Assembly: GCA_014800685.1 (NCBI GenBank)
Contig: JAAVFQ010000016.1
Span: forward strand, 118,433-182,432
Source of the DNA: Bacteroidales bacterium
GTDB taxonomy: Bacteria > Bacteroidota > Bacteroidia > Bacteroidales > Muribaculaceae
DNA: 64,000 nucleotides
Direction of reading: 5' to 3'
In this document: positions 38,781 to 48,502 of the stretch, in pieces
Layout: each line of letters starts with the position of its first letter
How positions within the stretch are numbered: position 1 is the stretch's first letter
Notes under the pieces: model-generated
The model's database searches: none
What the model was told of the DNA's origin: nothing
The model's input: only the letters and a program-made list of their open reading frames with translations
Program-made: the position numbers and the translations under genes

Positions 38781-39722
38781 TCAAGAGTGGCGCATGAGTC
38801 CTATGAATTTCGAGGGGATGGGGAGTTCGAAATTCATGTCGCGGTGCGTAATAGGATGAGCGAACCTCAGCGTGCGTGCGTGGAGTGCAAGTCGTTTTAT
38901 GGGGCTTGCTTTTGCGCCATATTTACGGTCACCGACTATTGGGTGTCCGAGGTCTTTAGCGTGCACTCGAATCTGGTTTTTTCGTCCGGTCTCCAGAGAA
39001 AATTCCATCAGCGTATATCCACCTCCTCGTTCGAGCACTTTATAATAGGTGACGGCGGGGCGTCCTTCGCCCTGCTCTTTTGTGGAATAGACTTCGAAGC
39101 GGCTTGTCTCGCCGAGGTTGCTGCGGATGACTCCACTCTCATCGCGCACCACCCCCTCCACGAGAGCCACATAAGTGCGGGCGAGCACCATGTTGTTCCA
39201 GTTGTGCTGCATAGCCTCCTGAGCTTCGGGCGTTTTTGCAAACATCATCAGCCCGGAGGTGTCGCGGTCGAGTCTATGCACGACGAAAATCTTATTTGAG
39301 GGGTGTTTTTTCTTTACGTATTCCTTGAGAATATCGTAGGCAGTAGGCTCCTTGCGGGCGCTTCCGGTGCCGACAGAGAGGAGTCCGTATCCCTTATTAA
39401 CCACGATGATGTCGTCATCTTCGTAGACAATCTGCATTCTGGGGTGAGAGAAGACCACGAAAGGGCGTGTCTGATTAAGTTCTACCCAGTCGCCGGGGAG
39501 GACCGGAGTCTTGACGTTAGTGGCCACCACGCCATTAATCATTACGTGGCCATACTTGAGCCAAACTTTGCGGTCGGCGCGTGATGGAAGAGAGCCCCGG
39601 TCGCGTCCGAACTCCGGGGCGTTTATGAAGTCCATGAGCGGTGTTGCGGTGTCAGCCGTATTCTGCCGGGCTATGATACGGTCTTCGGCACGTTCTCTTG
39701 GAGAAAACCTTTTTTTCTGCAT
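38781..39722 (-). CDS. RluA-family pseudouridine synthase
   Basis: 313 residues. N-terminal S4 RNA-binding domain (about 45-110: WLKYGHVMINGVVATNVKTPVLPGDWVEL) and a catalytic domain with the signature HRLDRDTSGLMMFAKT, whose Asp is the catalytic residue. It isomerises uridine in rRNA or tRNA. The order of domains and INGVVA motif fit the RluD/RluA branch; the target base cannot be assigned. A basic N-terminus (MQKKRFSPRERAEDR) may help RNA binding. The next gene follows after 21 bp. Confidence 0.93.
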   Translation of the reverse strand: MQKKRFSPRERAEDRIIARQNTADTATPLMDFINAPEFGRDRGSLPSRADRKVWLKYGHVMINGVVATNVKTPVLPGDWVELNQTRPFVVFSHPRMQIVYEDDDIIVVNKGYGLLSVGTGSARKEPTAYDILKEYVKKKHPSNKIFVVHRLDRDTSGLMMFAKTPEAQEAMQHNWNNMVLARTYVALVEGVVRDESGVIRSNLGETSRFEVYSTKEQGEGRPAVTYYKVLERGGGYTLMEFSLETGRKNQIRVHAKDLGHPIVGDRKYGAKASPIKRLALHARTLRFAHPITHRDMNFELPIPSKFIGLMRHS

Positions 39723-39761
39723 ATTGAGATATGGTGATGATGAGAGAGAGTGAGGGGGATG

Positions 39762-40853
39762 TCAGAGATATTTGTCGCCGAAATTGTCAGAAATGTCCAT
39801 GACGTCGTGGCGGATTAGCTGCTCCTTATCGATGGGGCAGATAAGCAGAGCGTTAGGGGTGTCGGCAACGATGAAGTTGTCAAGGTCATGAGCCACAATA
39901 ATCTTGTCGCCCTTGACGGCGAAAATAGAGTTGTGGCAGTCACGAGCGAGGACGTTGCAGTTTCTGGTCACGTTGCCATTTTCATCCCGTTCAGAGGTCT
40001 CATAGAGAGCGCTCCAGTTTCCGAGGTCGCTCCATCCGAGGTCGACGGTTTTGACGAATACATTATCGGCCTTTTCCATAATGGCATAGTCGATAGAGAT
40101 GGAGGGGGCTGAGGGGAAGGCATGGGCAATGAAGTTCTCCTCCTGAGGAGTATTGAAAAGAGTCTTTCCGGGAGCGAAGACAGCCGCCGTCTTGGGGTCA
40201 CACTTATCAAAAGCCTCAAGAATGGATGATGATTTCCAGAGGAATATTCCGGAATTCCAGAAAAATTCTCCGCTTTTGAGGAAGAAGCGGGCCATCTCTA
40301 TATCGGGCTTTTCGGTAAAAGACTTGACCTTCATGATGCCGGGCCAGTCAGCAAGAGGCGTACCCTTCTGTATATATCCGTAGCCGGTCTGCGGGGAGGT
40401 GGGCATAATTCCGAGAGTGAGCAGAGCGTTGTTCTGCTCTACGAAAGACATTCCTTCATCCATAGCCTTAACGAATGCCTCCTCCTTTAGGACGAGGTGG
40501 TCAGAGGGGAGCGTCATGATTGAAGCCTCCGGGTCTCTTGCGAGGATATGGTTTGCTGCCCAGCAGATGCAAGGGGCCGTGTTTCGCCGTGCGGGCTCAG
40601 CGAGGATATTGCGAGCCGGGATGTCCGGGAGCTGTTCCCGAATGATAGAGGCATAGCGGAGGTTGGTGACCAGCAGGATATTTTCCGGGGACACAAGAGG
40701 TCGCACACGGTCAACGGTCATTTGCAGGAGGGAGCGTCCGGTGCCTAAGAAGTCGATAAACTGCTTGGGCATCTCGTTGCGGCTGAAAGGCCAGAAACGC
40801 GAACCGATGCCTCCGCACATAATTACGCAATATCTTGATTTGCTCGGTGTCAT
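39762..40853 (-). CDS. Mannose-1-phosphate guanylyltransferase
   Basis: 363 residues, single-domain type without the isomerase half. It makes GDP-mannose from mannose-1-phosphate and GTP, for surface glycans and GDP-fucose. Seen: the nucleotide signature VIMCGGIGSRFWPFSRNEMPKQF (about 8-30), ILAEPARRNTAP, LPSDHLV, the FTEKP motif (VKSFTEKPDIE) and WNSGIFLWK. It lies between the Na/Pi transporter and the RluA synthase, all minus strand, with 50 bp after the transporter gene. Fits ManC/AlgA-type pyrophosphorylases; the sugar is predicted from motifs. Confidence 0.93.
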   Translation of the reverse strand: MTPSKSRYCVIMCGGIGSRFWPFSRNEMPKQFIDFLGTGRSLLQMTVDRVRPLVSPENILLVTNLRYASIIREQLPDIPARNILAEPARRNTAPCICWAANHILARDPEASIMTLPSDHLVLKEEAFVKAMDEGMSFVEQNNALLTLGIMPTSPQTGYGYIQKGTPLADWPGIMKVKSFTEKPDIEMARFFLKSGEFFWNSGIFLWKSSSILEAFDKCDPKTAAVFAPGKTLFNTPQEENFIAHAFPSAPSISIDYAIMEKADNVFVKTVDLGWSDLGNWSALYETSERDENGNVTRNCNVLARDCHNSIFAVKGDKIIVAHDLDNFIVADTPNALLICPIDKEQLIRHDVMDISDNFGDKYL

Positions 40854-40904
40854 GGCAATGAAAATATTTAGAAAATATTTAAGTGAGGGAAAAGGGGAGC
40901 GAAG

Positions 40905-42692
40905 TCAGACGGCATCGGCCTTGAACTGATGCTTCACGCCCTCGACAACGTTCAGCATATAGTCGCCGATTTTTTCGGCTTCGCTGATGAGATCCATGAA
41001 GAATATACCCTCCTGATAGTCGTAGTCTTTATTGTTAATGTTAGAAATGTTGGTGTCGCGTAGCTGATTGCGAAGGTTATTGATCTCACGCTCCTTATTG
41101 TAAGCGGCGATAATTCTGGAGTCTTCGGGCGTCTCCATCTCCTTAAGAATTGTGAGCATATTGTTCATAGCATCGTCCACGAGGCTATACATCCGGTCTA
41201 CTTCGTGCATTATAGAGTCGTCGAGGGAGACGTCGTTTCTCGTCATTCGGATAAGAGTTTTTCCCACGTTAAGGCATCCGTCGGCAATAGACTCGATTTC
41301 GGAAATGACACGGAGCATACCGGCAATTCTCATTTTACCTTCGGGGCTGAGACGACCTTCAGCTACATGATTGAGATAGTTGCCTATTTCAATCTCCATG
41401 CTGTCGGAGATGTCTTCATATTTCTCAAGGCGCGAATATATTTCGGTGTAATCGTCGCTTTTGGGATCGGTGTGTAGAAGCTTCTGAGCCATTTCGAGCA
41501 TTCTCTTGACCCTCTCTCCATAAAGAGCGATTTCTTTCTGAGCCTGGGTGATGTTGAGCTCGGATGCGGAGAGGATGCCTCGGCCGATAAATTTGAGTGA
41601 GAAGTCTTCTTCATCCTCCTTGTTATGCGTGGGCACGAGCCAGCAGACGGCTTTTACGTATTGCTTGGTGAACCATATCATAATCAGAAGGTTCAGGGCA
41701 TTGAATACGGTCGGGAACATGGCGAGGCCAAAAGCAACCGAGCCTTGGGCAAGAGCAGTGAGCGTGCCCTTGGAAGTCAGAAGATTGGTGTCGGCCATAG
41801 CCATTTCGCGGGCTTTGGAGATGTCGAGAGGGTTTGTGCCCTGACAGGCGTAAGTGATTTCACCGACCATTTCCACGAAGGGGTGGAAGACGCAGAGCAC
41901 GATGATAGAGCCGAGGACATTGAAGAGGAGATGCCCCATAGCGGTTCGTTTTGCGGCCACATTACCGCTTAGCGAGGCGAGGATAGGAGTGATGGTCGTA
42001 CCGATATTGCCACCGAGAATTATGGCGCAACCGAGTTCGAATGAAATCCATCCCTGCGAGCACATGATAAGCGTAATGGCAAAGGTAGCGGCCGAAGACT
42101 GGGCAATCATAGTGAGCACCAATCCGATGCCGAAGAAGATCAGCACTGAGCCGAAGCCCATGGATGTATATTCGGTGAGGAAATGGAGCATTTCGGGATT
42201 CTGCTCCAGATTAGGGACGTAGAGAGAAATGAAGTCCAGCCCCATGAATAGGAAGCAGAATCCGATGAGAAACTCACCTAAACTCTTGTAGGTGCTCTTC
42301 TTCATAAAGAGCATAGGGACGGCGAAAGCGAGGAGGATAAGGGAGTAGTCAGAAATGTTGACCTCAAAAGAGAATGCGGATATAATCCAGGTGGTGACCG
42401 TAGTGCCGACGTTAGCGCCGAAAATCACGGCCATTGACTGAGCGAGCGACATCAGTCCGGCATTCACGAAGCTCACTACCATCACGGTAGAGGCTGAAGA
42501 GCTCTGGATGAGGGCAGTGATGATGATACCGGTGAGCACGCCGGTAAATCGGTTTTTTGTCATTGCCCCCAGAATATTACGAAGCCTATCTCCGGCTACC
42601 TTCTGAAGACCTTCGCTCATCACTTTCATGCCATAGAGGAACAGGCATACGGAGGCGAGCAGCTTGAGGAAGTCAAAAATGCTGTAGTTCAT
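40905..42692 (-). CDS. Na/Pi cotransporter family protein with PhoU-like domain
   Basis: 595 residues. Two inverted transport repeats carry the QSSSAS (about residue 64) and QSSAAT (about 208) motifs of NptA/SLC34-type sodium-phosphate carriers. About eight membrane helices are followed by a C-terminal PhoU-like helical domain (about 390-590). It is an inner-membrane protein that probably imports or exports phosphate with sodium; the PhoU-like tail may sense phosphate status. A consensus -7 box lies 87 bp upstream, so it has its own promoter and may lead the transporter-mannose guanylyltransferase unit. Confidence 0.93.
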   Translation of the reverse strand: MNYSIFDFLKLLASVCLFLYGMKVMSEGLQKVAGDRLRNILGAMTKNRFTGVLTGIIITALIQSSSASTVMVVSFVNAGLMSLAQSMAVIFGANVGTTVTTWIISAFSFEVNISDYSLILLAFAVPMLFMKKSTYKSLGEFLIGFCFLFMGLDFISLYVPNLEQNPEMLHFLTEYTSMGFGSVLIFFGIGLVLTMIAQSSAATFAITLIMCSQGWISFELGCAIILGGNIGTTITPILASLSGNVAAKRTAMGHLLFNVLGSIIVLCVFHPFVEMVGEITYACQGTNPLDISKAREMAMADTNLLTSKGTLTALAQGSVAFGLAMFPTVFNALNLLIMIWFTKQYVKAVCWLVPTHNKEDEEDFSLKFIGRGILSASELNITQAQKEIALYGERVKRMLEMAQKLLHTDPKSDDYTEIYSRLEKYEDISDSMEIEIGNYLNHVAEGRLSPEGKMRIAGMLRVISEIESIADGCLNVGKTLIRMTRNDVSLDDSIMHEVDRMYSLVDDAMNNMLTILKEMETPEDSRIIAAYNKEREINNLRNQLRDTNISNINNKDYDYQEGIFFMDLISEAEKIGDYMLNVVEGVKHQFKADAV

Positions 42693-42778
42693 CTCTTTTC
42701 GGTTGACTAATTATAGTGGCGCAATTCTGCACTGCAGGCAGATGGCTGTCGTCAGTGTAGAGTAGGCCAATTATGGCA

Positions 42779-42786
42779 CAAAAGTA
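42779..42786 (-). promoter_or_regulatory. Promoter -7 element of the Na/Pi gene
   Basis: The minus strand reads TACTTTTG, matching TAnnTTTG, 87 bp upstream of the start. No TTTG is seen at the -33 position. Confidence 0.55.
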
Positions 42787-42877
42787 ATAAAAAAAAATGA
42801 ATTTGCGGTCTTTGCAGCCTTAGAGTTTCAAAGAGTGGGGATTTTTTATGGCGTAAAATGATTTTTTCGGGGTATGG

Positions 42878-44596
42878 TCAGAATCGGTAAGTGAGCATGA
42901 AGTGAATGCCGAGCTGATTGCTGTCTATCTGAGGCTGATAGGTCCAGGATGTGGGCTGTCCGAAATCGTCATAGACTTTGACGAGTGTGTCCGTGTAGTT
43001 GGTACGGCGATGATAGAGGTCGAGGCCGGCTGTCAGGAAAAGATTGTTCCATAGACGATAAGATACTGAGGTCTCAAAATGATTGAACCAGGCGCGCGAC
43101 TTGTCGCCCTGCACGTTTACCATCAGCTCGGAGCTCAGTTCGGAGTCATATTTATTCATCCACGTATATACCCGATAAGCCTGGTCGGCCACTTGCACGA
43201 GAAGCCGGCCATCGGCGAGCGCCCAGTTTATGCCTGCTTTTAAAGCGAAGCCGGAGCCCCAGTTATAGTTGCGGTGATATTTTCGGTAGAAGTCAGTGAG
43301 GACGCCTGCCAGAATCAGGGCGTTGGCGTGGAAATAGCCATCGAGAGACATTTTGGGATTAGGGGCAAATTTAGCCATCAGTCCTCCGCCGATACATGCC
43401 GGAATGCCGAGTTTATAGGGGACAGCAGCCGGCAGGAAGGGATGAAGATTGTCGGCTTTTCCGGGTCCGATGGTGTCGGAGTCAAGAAAGTCGAAGTGCT
43501 GATAGAGGCCCACGTTGACGTGCAGGCGTTTCGCGTCGACGATTTCGCGTCCGAGCAGTCGCCCCATGACCTCTATGCGGCTCAGCAGAGGCTGGTCGCG
43601 TATGGTCTGCACCTCCATCAGAAAAGAGAAGTAATCGTAAGGCGCATTGGAGCATTCTTCATATCGTTGGCCATATTCTATATTGATTTCAGCAGCGGGC
43701 CCGATTCGGGTGCGGCAGTTGTCGTAGAGGCCTGTGAGCATTCTTGCGCCGAGCGAGACTTCCACGCTGATAGGGGGGATGCCGAAACGTCGGCCTGAGG
43801 TGGCACGTCTTTTCCAGGCTGCTCCGGAGAAAATTCTATTTAGACCCCTCATCGGATTGACGAGGAAAGATAGAAATTCCCTGCCGAAGCGTTCGCCTCC
43901 GGTTGCGCGGTCGTCAAGGATAAGGTCGGAAGTGCGATAGAACACTTCGCCGAGAGCAGCTCCTCCTATGGGAGTTGCGATTATGTCGTTGGTGGAGGGG
44001 TATTCACACTCCATAAAGAGCTCCCACATGGCGCTCCCTGAAATTGCAAAGAGCTCCGATTGCCAGAAATTGTAGCCGTTGGAGCGCCCGGCGTTGTAGA
44101 AAATAGAGCCGTTATATGGGTGAGAGAACATATTGGTCTGAAGGTGGTCGTTATCCCACTCAAATCCGTGGCGGAAGTTCTCTTTGATAGAATTCCATGA
44201 GATGTAAGCGTAATGGCCTTTCAGGACATAACGGTCGAAAGCCCAAAGGCCGATGTTGAAGCCGGCAGTTTCAGCGGCTGCCCTCCAGAAGTGTTTCTCG
44301 TTCTTAAAGCGGATGTCGGCGGAATCCGGCAGGATAGGGCGCGCTACGATATGCCGGTAGGGGAGAGCCTCTCTGACGATTGGAGAGTCGGGGAGGTGAG
44401 AGAGGTGAGCATAACTGATGGTGTCGGCGACTGAAGATGTGGAGTCTTCCCTTTCCGTGGCCGGAGAGGAAGCGATAGTGAAGAGAAAAATGAGGAGAAG
44501 TGCAATAGACCGGAGACCGGACTTCGCCGACGAGCTGCGGAAAAGTCGGTGCTGTTTCTGTAGAGTTGTTTTTATAGCTGCCTCAGATGCTTTCAC
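42878..44596 (-). CDS. DUF3943 outer-membrane protein
   Basis: 572 residues. The DUF3943 signature HPYNGSIFYNAGRSNGYNFWQS (given as two overlapping parts: HPYNGSIFYNAGRSN and NGYNFWQS) lies at about 180-200, followed by a beta-barrel region ending in MLTYRF with a terminal Phe. The N-terminus holds one hydrophobic segment (SIALLLIFLFTIASS, about 30-44) as signal. There is no ATG before it; the best start is the GTG at 44596. The perfect promoter just upstream would place transcription start at or within about 3 nt of this GTG, so the mRNA may be leaderless. Function of the family is not known; an outer-membrane location is inferred. Confidence 0.8.
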   Translation of the reverse strand: MKASEAAIKTTLQKQHRLFRSSSAKSGLRSIALLLIFLFTIASSPATEREDSTSSVADTISYAHLSHLPDSPIVREALPYRHIVARPILPDSADIRFKNEKHFWRAAAETAGFNIGLWAFDRYVLKGHYAYISWNSIKENFRHGFEWDNDHLQTNMFSHPYNGSIFYNAGRSNGYNFWQSELFAISGSAMWELFMECEYPSTNDIIATPIGGAALGEVFYRTSDLILDDRATGGERFGREFLSFLVNPMRGLNRIFSGAAWKRRATSGRRFGIPPISVEVSLGARMLTGLYDNCRTRIGPAAEINIEYGQRYEECSNAPYDYFSFLMEVQTIRDQPLLSRIEVMGRLLGREIVDAKRLHVNVGLYQHFDFLDSDTIGPGKADNLHPFLPAAVPYKLGIPACIGGGLMAKFAPNPKMSLDGYFHANALILAGVLTDFYRKYHRNYNWGSGFALKAGINWALADGRLLVQVADQAYRVYTWMNKYDSELSSELMVNVQGDKSRAWFNHFETSVSYRLWNNLFLTAGLDLYHRRTNYTDTLVKVYDDFGQPTSWTYQPQIDSNQLGIHFMLTYRF

Positions 44597-44600
44597 GATG

Positions 44601-44632
44601 CAAAGTTACCTATAATTCAGAACTACTGCAAA
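44601..44632 (-). promoter_or_regulatory. Perfect promoter at the very start of the DUF3943 gene
   Basis: On the minus strand TTTG, a 20-bp spacer and TAACTTTG (44601-44608) are followed by C. The GTG start codon begins 4 nt after the -7 box. Confidence 0.8.
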
Positions 44633-44772
44633 CATTGTGGTCGCAAATTCATTTTCTTTCGGATCAGTGTGTGAACCATAAGGAGGCAAATGTGTTTATA
44701 AAGTACAAATCAGCTTTGTCCGCGCGGGACTTACTCGGCGACGGGGCAAAATCTTTATTAAAACAAATACTT

Positions 44773-45315
44773 ATGAAAGAACTGAAAGGAAGCAAAACAG
44801 AAGAATGCCTGAGAGCGGCATTCGCAGGAGAGTCACAGGCATGTGTGAAATATAGCTTCTATGCCAAGCAGGCAAAGAAGGATGGATATCAGCAGATAGG
44901 AGCCATCTTTGATGAGACGGCTCACAACGAACACACCCATGCAAAGCTTTGGTTTAAGCTCCTTCACGGCGGAGAAGTGCCCGGCACGCCCGAGAACCTG
45001 AAGGATGCTGCAGCCGGCGAAGAATACGAATGGGAAGATATGTATAAGGAGTTTGCCGCTATCGCCCGTGAAGAGGGATTCACCGCCATCGCCAAGCAGT
45101 TTGAGATGGTAGGCGAGATAGAGCGTACCCACATGGAGCGCTATCGCACCCTTCTCAAGAATATAGAGGAGGGAATCGTCTTCTCACGCGAGGGCGACAG
45201 AATGTGGATGTGCCGTGAATGCGGACATATTCACTTCGGCAAGAAGGCGCCTGAGATTTGCCCGGTATGCAAGCATCCGCAGGCCTTCTTCGAGCTTCGT
45301 CCGGAGAATTATTGA
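44773..45315 (+). CDS. rbr: Rubrerythrin
   Basis: 180 residues from the ATG at 44773 (MKELKGSKTEECLRAAFAGES); an upstream frame adds residues without family match. N-terminal ferritin-like four-helix domain with a di-iron site (E in FAGESQA, E..H in DETAHNEHTHA, E in EMVGEIERTH) and a C-terminal rubredoxin domain with two Cys pairs (MCRECGH and CPVCKH). It reduces hydrogen peroxide with rubredoxin-type electrons, protecting anaerobes from oxygen. The domain order ferritin-rubredoxin is the classical one. It is transcribed alone on the plus strand, divergent from the DUF3943 gene, and ends at a hairpin terminator. Confidence 0.96.
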   Translation: MKELKGSKTEECLRAAFAGESQACVKYSFYAKQAKKDGYQQIGAIFDETAHNEHTHAKLWFKLLHGGEVPGTPENLKDAAAGEEYEWEDMYKEFAAIAREEGFTAIAKQFEMVGEIERTHMERYRTLLKNIEEGIVFSREGDRMWMCRECGHIHFGKKAPEICPVCKHPQAFFELRPENY

Positions 45316-45373
45316 TAATCGAAAGATAAAGGATGTAAGCGCAGACCTAAAGCGCTTTGTATCATGGAGATAT

Positions 45374-45417
45374 AGCGCCCTGCTTTCGCATGAGAAAATG
45401 CGATGGCGGGGCGCTTG
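45374..45417 (+). terminator. Terminator after rubrerythrin
   Basis: A stem AGCGCCCTGC...GCGGGGCGCT (45374-45383 with 45406-45415) is extended by TTTCGCAT/ATGCGATG pairing around a GAGAAA loop. It lies 58 bp after the rubrerythrin stop. Confidence 0.7.
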
Positions 45418-45507
45418 TGTATGGTGGGCTGCAATAAATATATCGAGAAAGATAAAATAAATTTACCGATTTTCGGTAAATAATTTTTTTATATCCGGAA
45501 ATCTACT

Positions 45508-45515
45508 TATATTTG
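45508..45515 (+). promoter_or_regulatory. Promoter -7 element of the 45613 gene
   Basis: TATATTTG followed by C matches the Bacteroidetes -7 box; the -33 position reads TTTT at 20 bp. It predicts a leader of about 90 nt. Confidence 0.65.
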
Positions 45516-45612
45516 CAGCGTGAAAGGAAGCTGTATTTCTACAGTCCGGTCAGTTCAGGCAGCCTATCACGCTTTTATCTGTTGATATTTAATTGTTAAA
45601 ATAAATAATCGC

Positions 45613-48417
45613 ATGACACAAATCTCCATGAAAACCTTAGTGGCGGGAGCGCTTCTGACTCTTCCGGCTCTGGGGTTTGCTCAGTCGCTTCCTATCGGGG
45701 TGGCTACGCAGCAGACGCTCAAGGCAGGTCAGAGGGCTTACACACTGTCGCTCGCTGAGATGACTCCCGGCATCACAGCCATTACCTCCAATCAGAATGT
45801 CACTGTCACGACTGAAACCGATAGGTTCGGCGACCCTGTATATAAGTATAAGGGGCTCTATGCTACAGTAGACTGGGATGAGGAGGACGATACCTTTGAG
45901 TCCGGTATGTATCTTTCTTCTCCCCCTTGCAATATGACGGTAGACGCCGATGCGAAAACCGTTACCTTCGGTTGGGAAGGTATGGAAAACGCAGATTGGA
46001 GCACCGATTGCAATAATTGGCTCACCCATTATATAGGTAGCCAGACAGACGGTGCCATTCGTCTCACTATCCCTGAGGGTCTTATTTCAGTGACGGGCTC
46101 TGCCGGCACCTTCTCTAACGAGAAAACCGTAATTTACTACGACATCGTAGGCAACCGATTTGTAGCCGACATTAAGAGTGTGACTCCTGCAGCCGGCTCC
46201 ATAGTAAAAACACTCTCCGACATCACGCTTGACATCGACTTCACCGGAATGGAGAACGCTCCCGAGTATCTGAGCGAAAACTTCGTAGCCTCCGATCTCA
46301 AACTCGACTATCTCGCACCCGGCGCAACTAAGGCCACAAGACAGTATGAGCCCAAGAATATAGAGTTTAAGGATGGTAAGCTCAATATCACCTTCACTAA
46401 AGACGGCGCTCCCTATTCCTACACCGCACCGGGCGAATATACTTTATCAGGCAAAGCGAAAGCACTCACCTTCTCGGCTACTAATGATGGAACTCCCAAT
46501 GCCGTTTGCGGTGCGTTCTCTTACAGCTGGAATATCGAGGTGCCCGAGACCAAATACGGCACATTCTCACCCGTTCCCGGCACGCTCGATATGAACATAA
46601 ATCCTGAAGGCCCCGCAGCTATCACATTCTCTCTCCAGGGTGCCTCTAAGGAGGATTATGGCAAGCGTAATCCTGACAAACTCGCTTACGCCACCCTTTC
46701 TCGCGATGGCGAAGTGATAGCCCGCGTGCCTAATACCAACTATCGCCTTGTCACCTTCGACAACTTCTACGCTTTCGTATGGAATATCTCTTTCTGGGAG
46801 CGTCCCAACAAGCGCGCTTCTCTTCCCGGAGAATATATCATTGACATCGAGGAGGGATTCTTCGTGCTTAACGACCTCCCCTCTCAGGCAAAAACTCTCA
46901 AATATATCGTAAAGGGTAAGGAGTACAATGTAACGCCCGCAGCCGGAACTGTAACTTCTATCGAGAAGGTGACCTTCACATGGCCGGCAGCTACTTCCGT
47001 GGCTATCGATGAGACAAGTGAGAATCTCCCTGAGATATATAACCGCAAGTCGGAAGAGGGTCTTCCCGAAGCCATCACATACGTTTGCGAAGGCAACTCA
47101 GTGATAATCACAGCTGACCCCGTCATCACCGCAGGGGGTGTCTATGACGTCACTCTTCCCGCAGGATGCGTGAAGCTCACATACGGCGAGGGAGACAGCG
47201 CAGTCACTTCCACATTTGCCGGCGACGTTACTGAGACATTCACCATCAATGGTGAGCCCGCTTTCCGTCCGATTCTTGCCCTTGATGAAACCATCGAGTT
47301 CATTCCCGGCGAAATCACCCTTAACGCCCCTGAAGAAGAGACCTTCAATCAGGTCAACAACATGGAGCCCTGCTATATCTATCCCATCAATGAGGATGGC
47401 TCCTACGCTGCATACGTAGCCCGCTACTCGGCTCAGAAGAGCAATGAGGGCAAATCCATCACTCTTAAAAACCTTGCCGGCGTTAACACCGACCTCTATC
47501 TCGCTAACGGAGAGTATGCACTCGTATTCCCCCGCTTCATCTTCAATACCATGAATGAGGCAACCTGGAATAGCGAAATGGTATATGCCATCGTAGTGAA
47601 GAATGACAATAAGCCCTACGTAAGCAATCCCTACGATGGCCAGTATATCAAGAAGTTTACTCAGGTTGAGGTGACTTTCAATGAGGCTGTGACCATTGAT
47701 GCCAAAAACACTCTTCCTGCGACAGTCACCGACGGCGTCAACAGCTATCTCGCCGGTCTCCGCATGAAAGAGGGTGATGACAAGACTGTGCTCTTCACCG
47801 CAGTCACTCCCATTGACTATGAAGGTGAGTATACGCTTGTGGCTCCCACAGCAGTCATCAAGTCGGCTAAGGCCAACGAAGAGACTAAGAAAATCAATGT
47901 CTATGACGTGCGCACCTCTTTCGTAGTAGTAGGTGAAAACGGTCAGGCTTACATCCCCGCTCCTGAAGTGGCATCTTCAGAGTTCAACGGCTCTCCCGTC
48001 ACCGTGACGCTCACATATCCCGAAAACGGTTCTGTCAATGCTGAAATCCCCGCAGCTCTCTTCAAAGTAGAGAACGGTGAGCGCGAGCAGATGTTCGTAT
48101 TTGAAAATGCCGAGGTGAAGGATAATGTAGTGACACTCAACACTGCAGTAGAGCTTTATCTTGAAGACGGCACATACGAGCTCGTTATTCCCGAAGGCTT
48201 CTTCTATAACGATAATGCTATTTCAAAGGCGTTCACTCACAAGTTCAACTTCGTTGCTGATGGCGTAGAGAGCATATTCGGCGCAGAGAATGACGCTCTG
48301 ACCGTCTATAATCTCCAGGGCATCTGCCTGATGCGCAATGCTGATGCTTCGCGCCTCGCCACTCTCCCCGCCGGCCTTTACATCATCAATGGCCGCAAGG
48401 TAGTTATCCGCAAATAA
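45613..48417 (+). CDS. Large secreted multi-beta-domain protein with sorting tail
   Basis: 934 residues, not assigned to a known function. Signal peptide (about 1-23, LPALGFAQ). At least five beta-sandwich-like units follow; repeated openings such as VTPAAGSIVKTLSDITLDI and VTPAAGTVTSIEKVTFTW (about 195 and 435), GTFSPVPGTLDMNI (about 315) and PYDGQYIKKFTQVEVTFN (about 675) recall Ig-like or SbsA-type modules. The tail VYNLQGICLMRNA ... LPAGLYIINGRKVVIRK is a type IX-like sorting sequence, so it is probably displayed at the cell surface. It has its own promoter and terminator and stands alone between rubrerythrin and a convergent DUF2851 gene. Codon use is rich in C-ending codons, suggesting high expression (inference). 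Confidence 0.8.
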   Translation: MTQISMKTLVAGALLTLPALGFAQSLPIGVATQQTLKAGQRAYTLSLAEMTPGITAITSNQNVTVTTETDRFGDPVYKYKGLYATVDWDEEDDTFESGMYLSSPPCNMTVDADAKTVTFGWEGMENADWSTDCNNWLTHYIGSQTDGAIRLTIPEGLISVTGSAGTFSNEKTVIYYDIVGNRFVADIKSVTPAAGSIVKTLSDITLDIDFTGMENAPEYLSENFVASDLKLDYLAPGATKATRQYEPKNIEFKDGKLNITFTKDGAPYSYTAPGEYTLSGKAKALTFSATNDGTPNAVCGAFSYSWNIEVPETKYGTFSPVPGTLDMNINPEGPAAITFSLQGASKEDYGKRNPDKLAYATLSRDGEVIARVPNTNYRLVTFDNFYAFVWNISFWERPNKRASLPGEYIIDIEEGFFVLNDLPSQAKTLKYIVKGKEYNVTPAAGTVTSIEKVTFTWPAATSVAIDETSENLPEIYNRKSEEGLPEAITYVCEGNSVIITADPVITAGGVYDVTLPAGCVKLTYGEGDSAVTSTFAGDVTETFTINGEPAFRPILALDETIEFIPGEITLNAPEEETFNQVNNMEPCYIYPINEDGSYAAYVARYSAQKSNEGKSITLKNLAGVNTDLYLANGEYALVFPRFIFNTMNEATWNSEMVYAIVVKNDNKPYVSNPYDGQYIKKFTQVEVTFNEAVTIDAKNTLPATVTDGVNSYLAGLRMKEGDDKTVLFTAVTPIDYEGEYTLVAPTAVIKSAKANEETKKINVYDVRTSFVVVGENGQAYIPAPEVASSEFNGSPVTVTLTYPENGSVNAEIPAALFKVENGEREQMFVFENAEVKDNVVTLNTAVELYLEDGTYELVIPEGFFYNDNAISKAFTHKFNFVADGVESIFGAENDALTVYNLQGICLMRNADASRLATLPAGLYIINGRKVVIRK

Positions 48418-48441
48418 CACTCACATTATATTTTAGGTAGG

Positions 48442-48474
48442 AAAGCGCCCCGCTCGGAAGAGCAGGGCGCTTTT
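48442..48474. terminator. Terminator between convergent genes
   Basis: 14-bp arms (48442-48455 with 48460-48473, one mismatch/wobble), GGAA loop and a TTTT end. It serves the + gene ending at 48417 and possibly the - gene ending at 48503. Confidence 0.85.
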
Positions 48475-48502
48475 AAATTATGGGAGAGAAGAGGAGTCGT
48501 CG

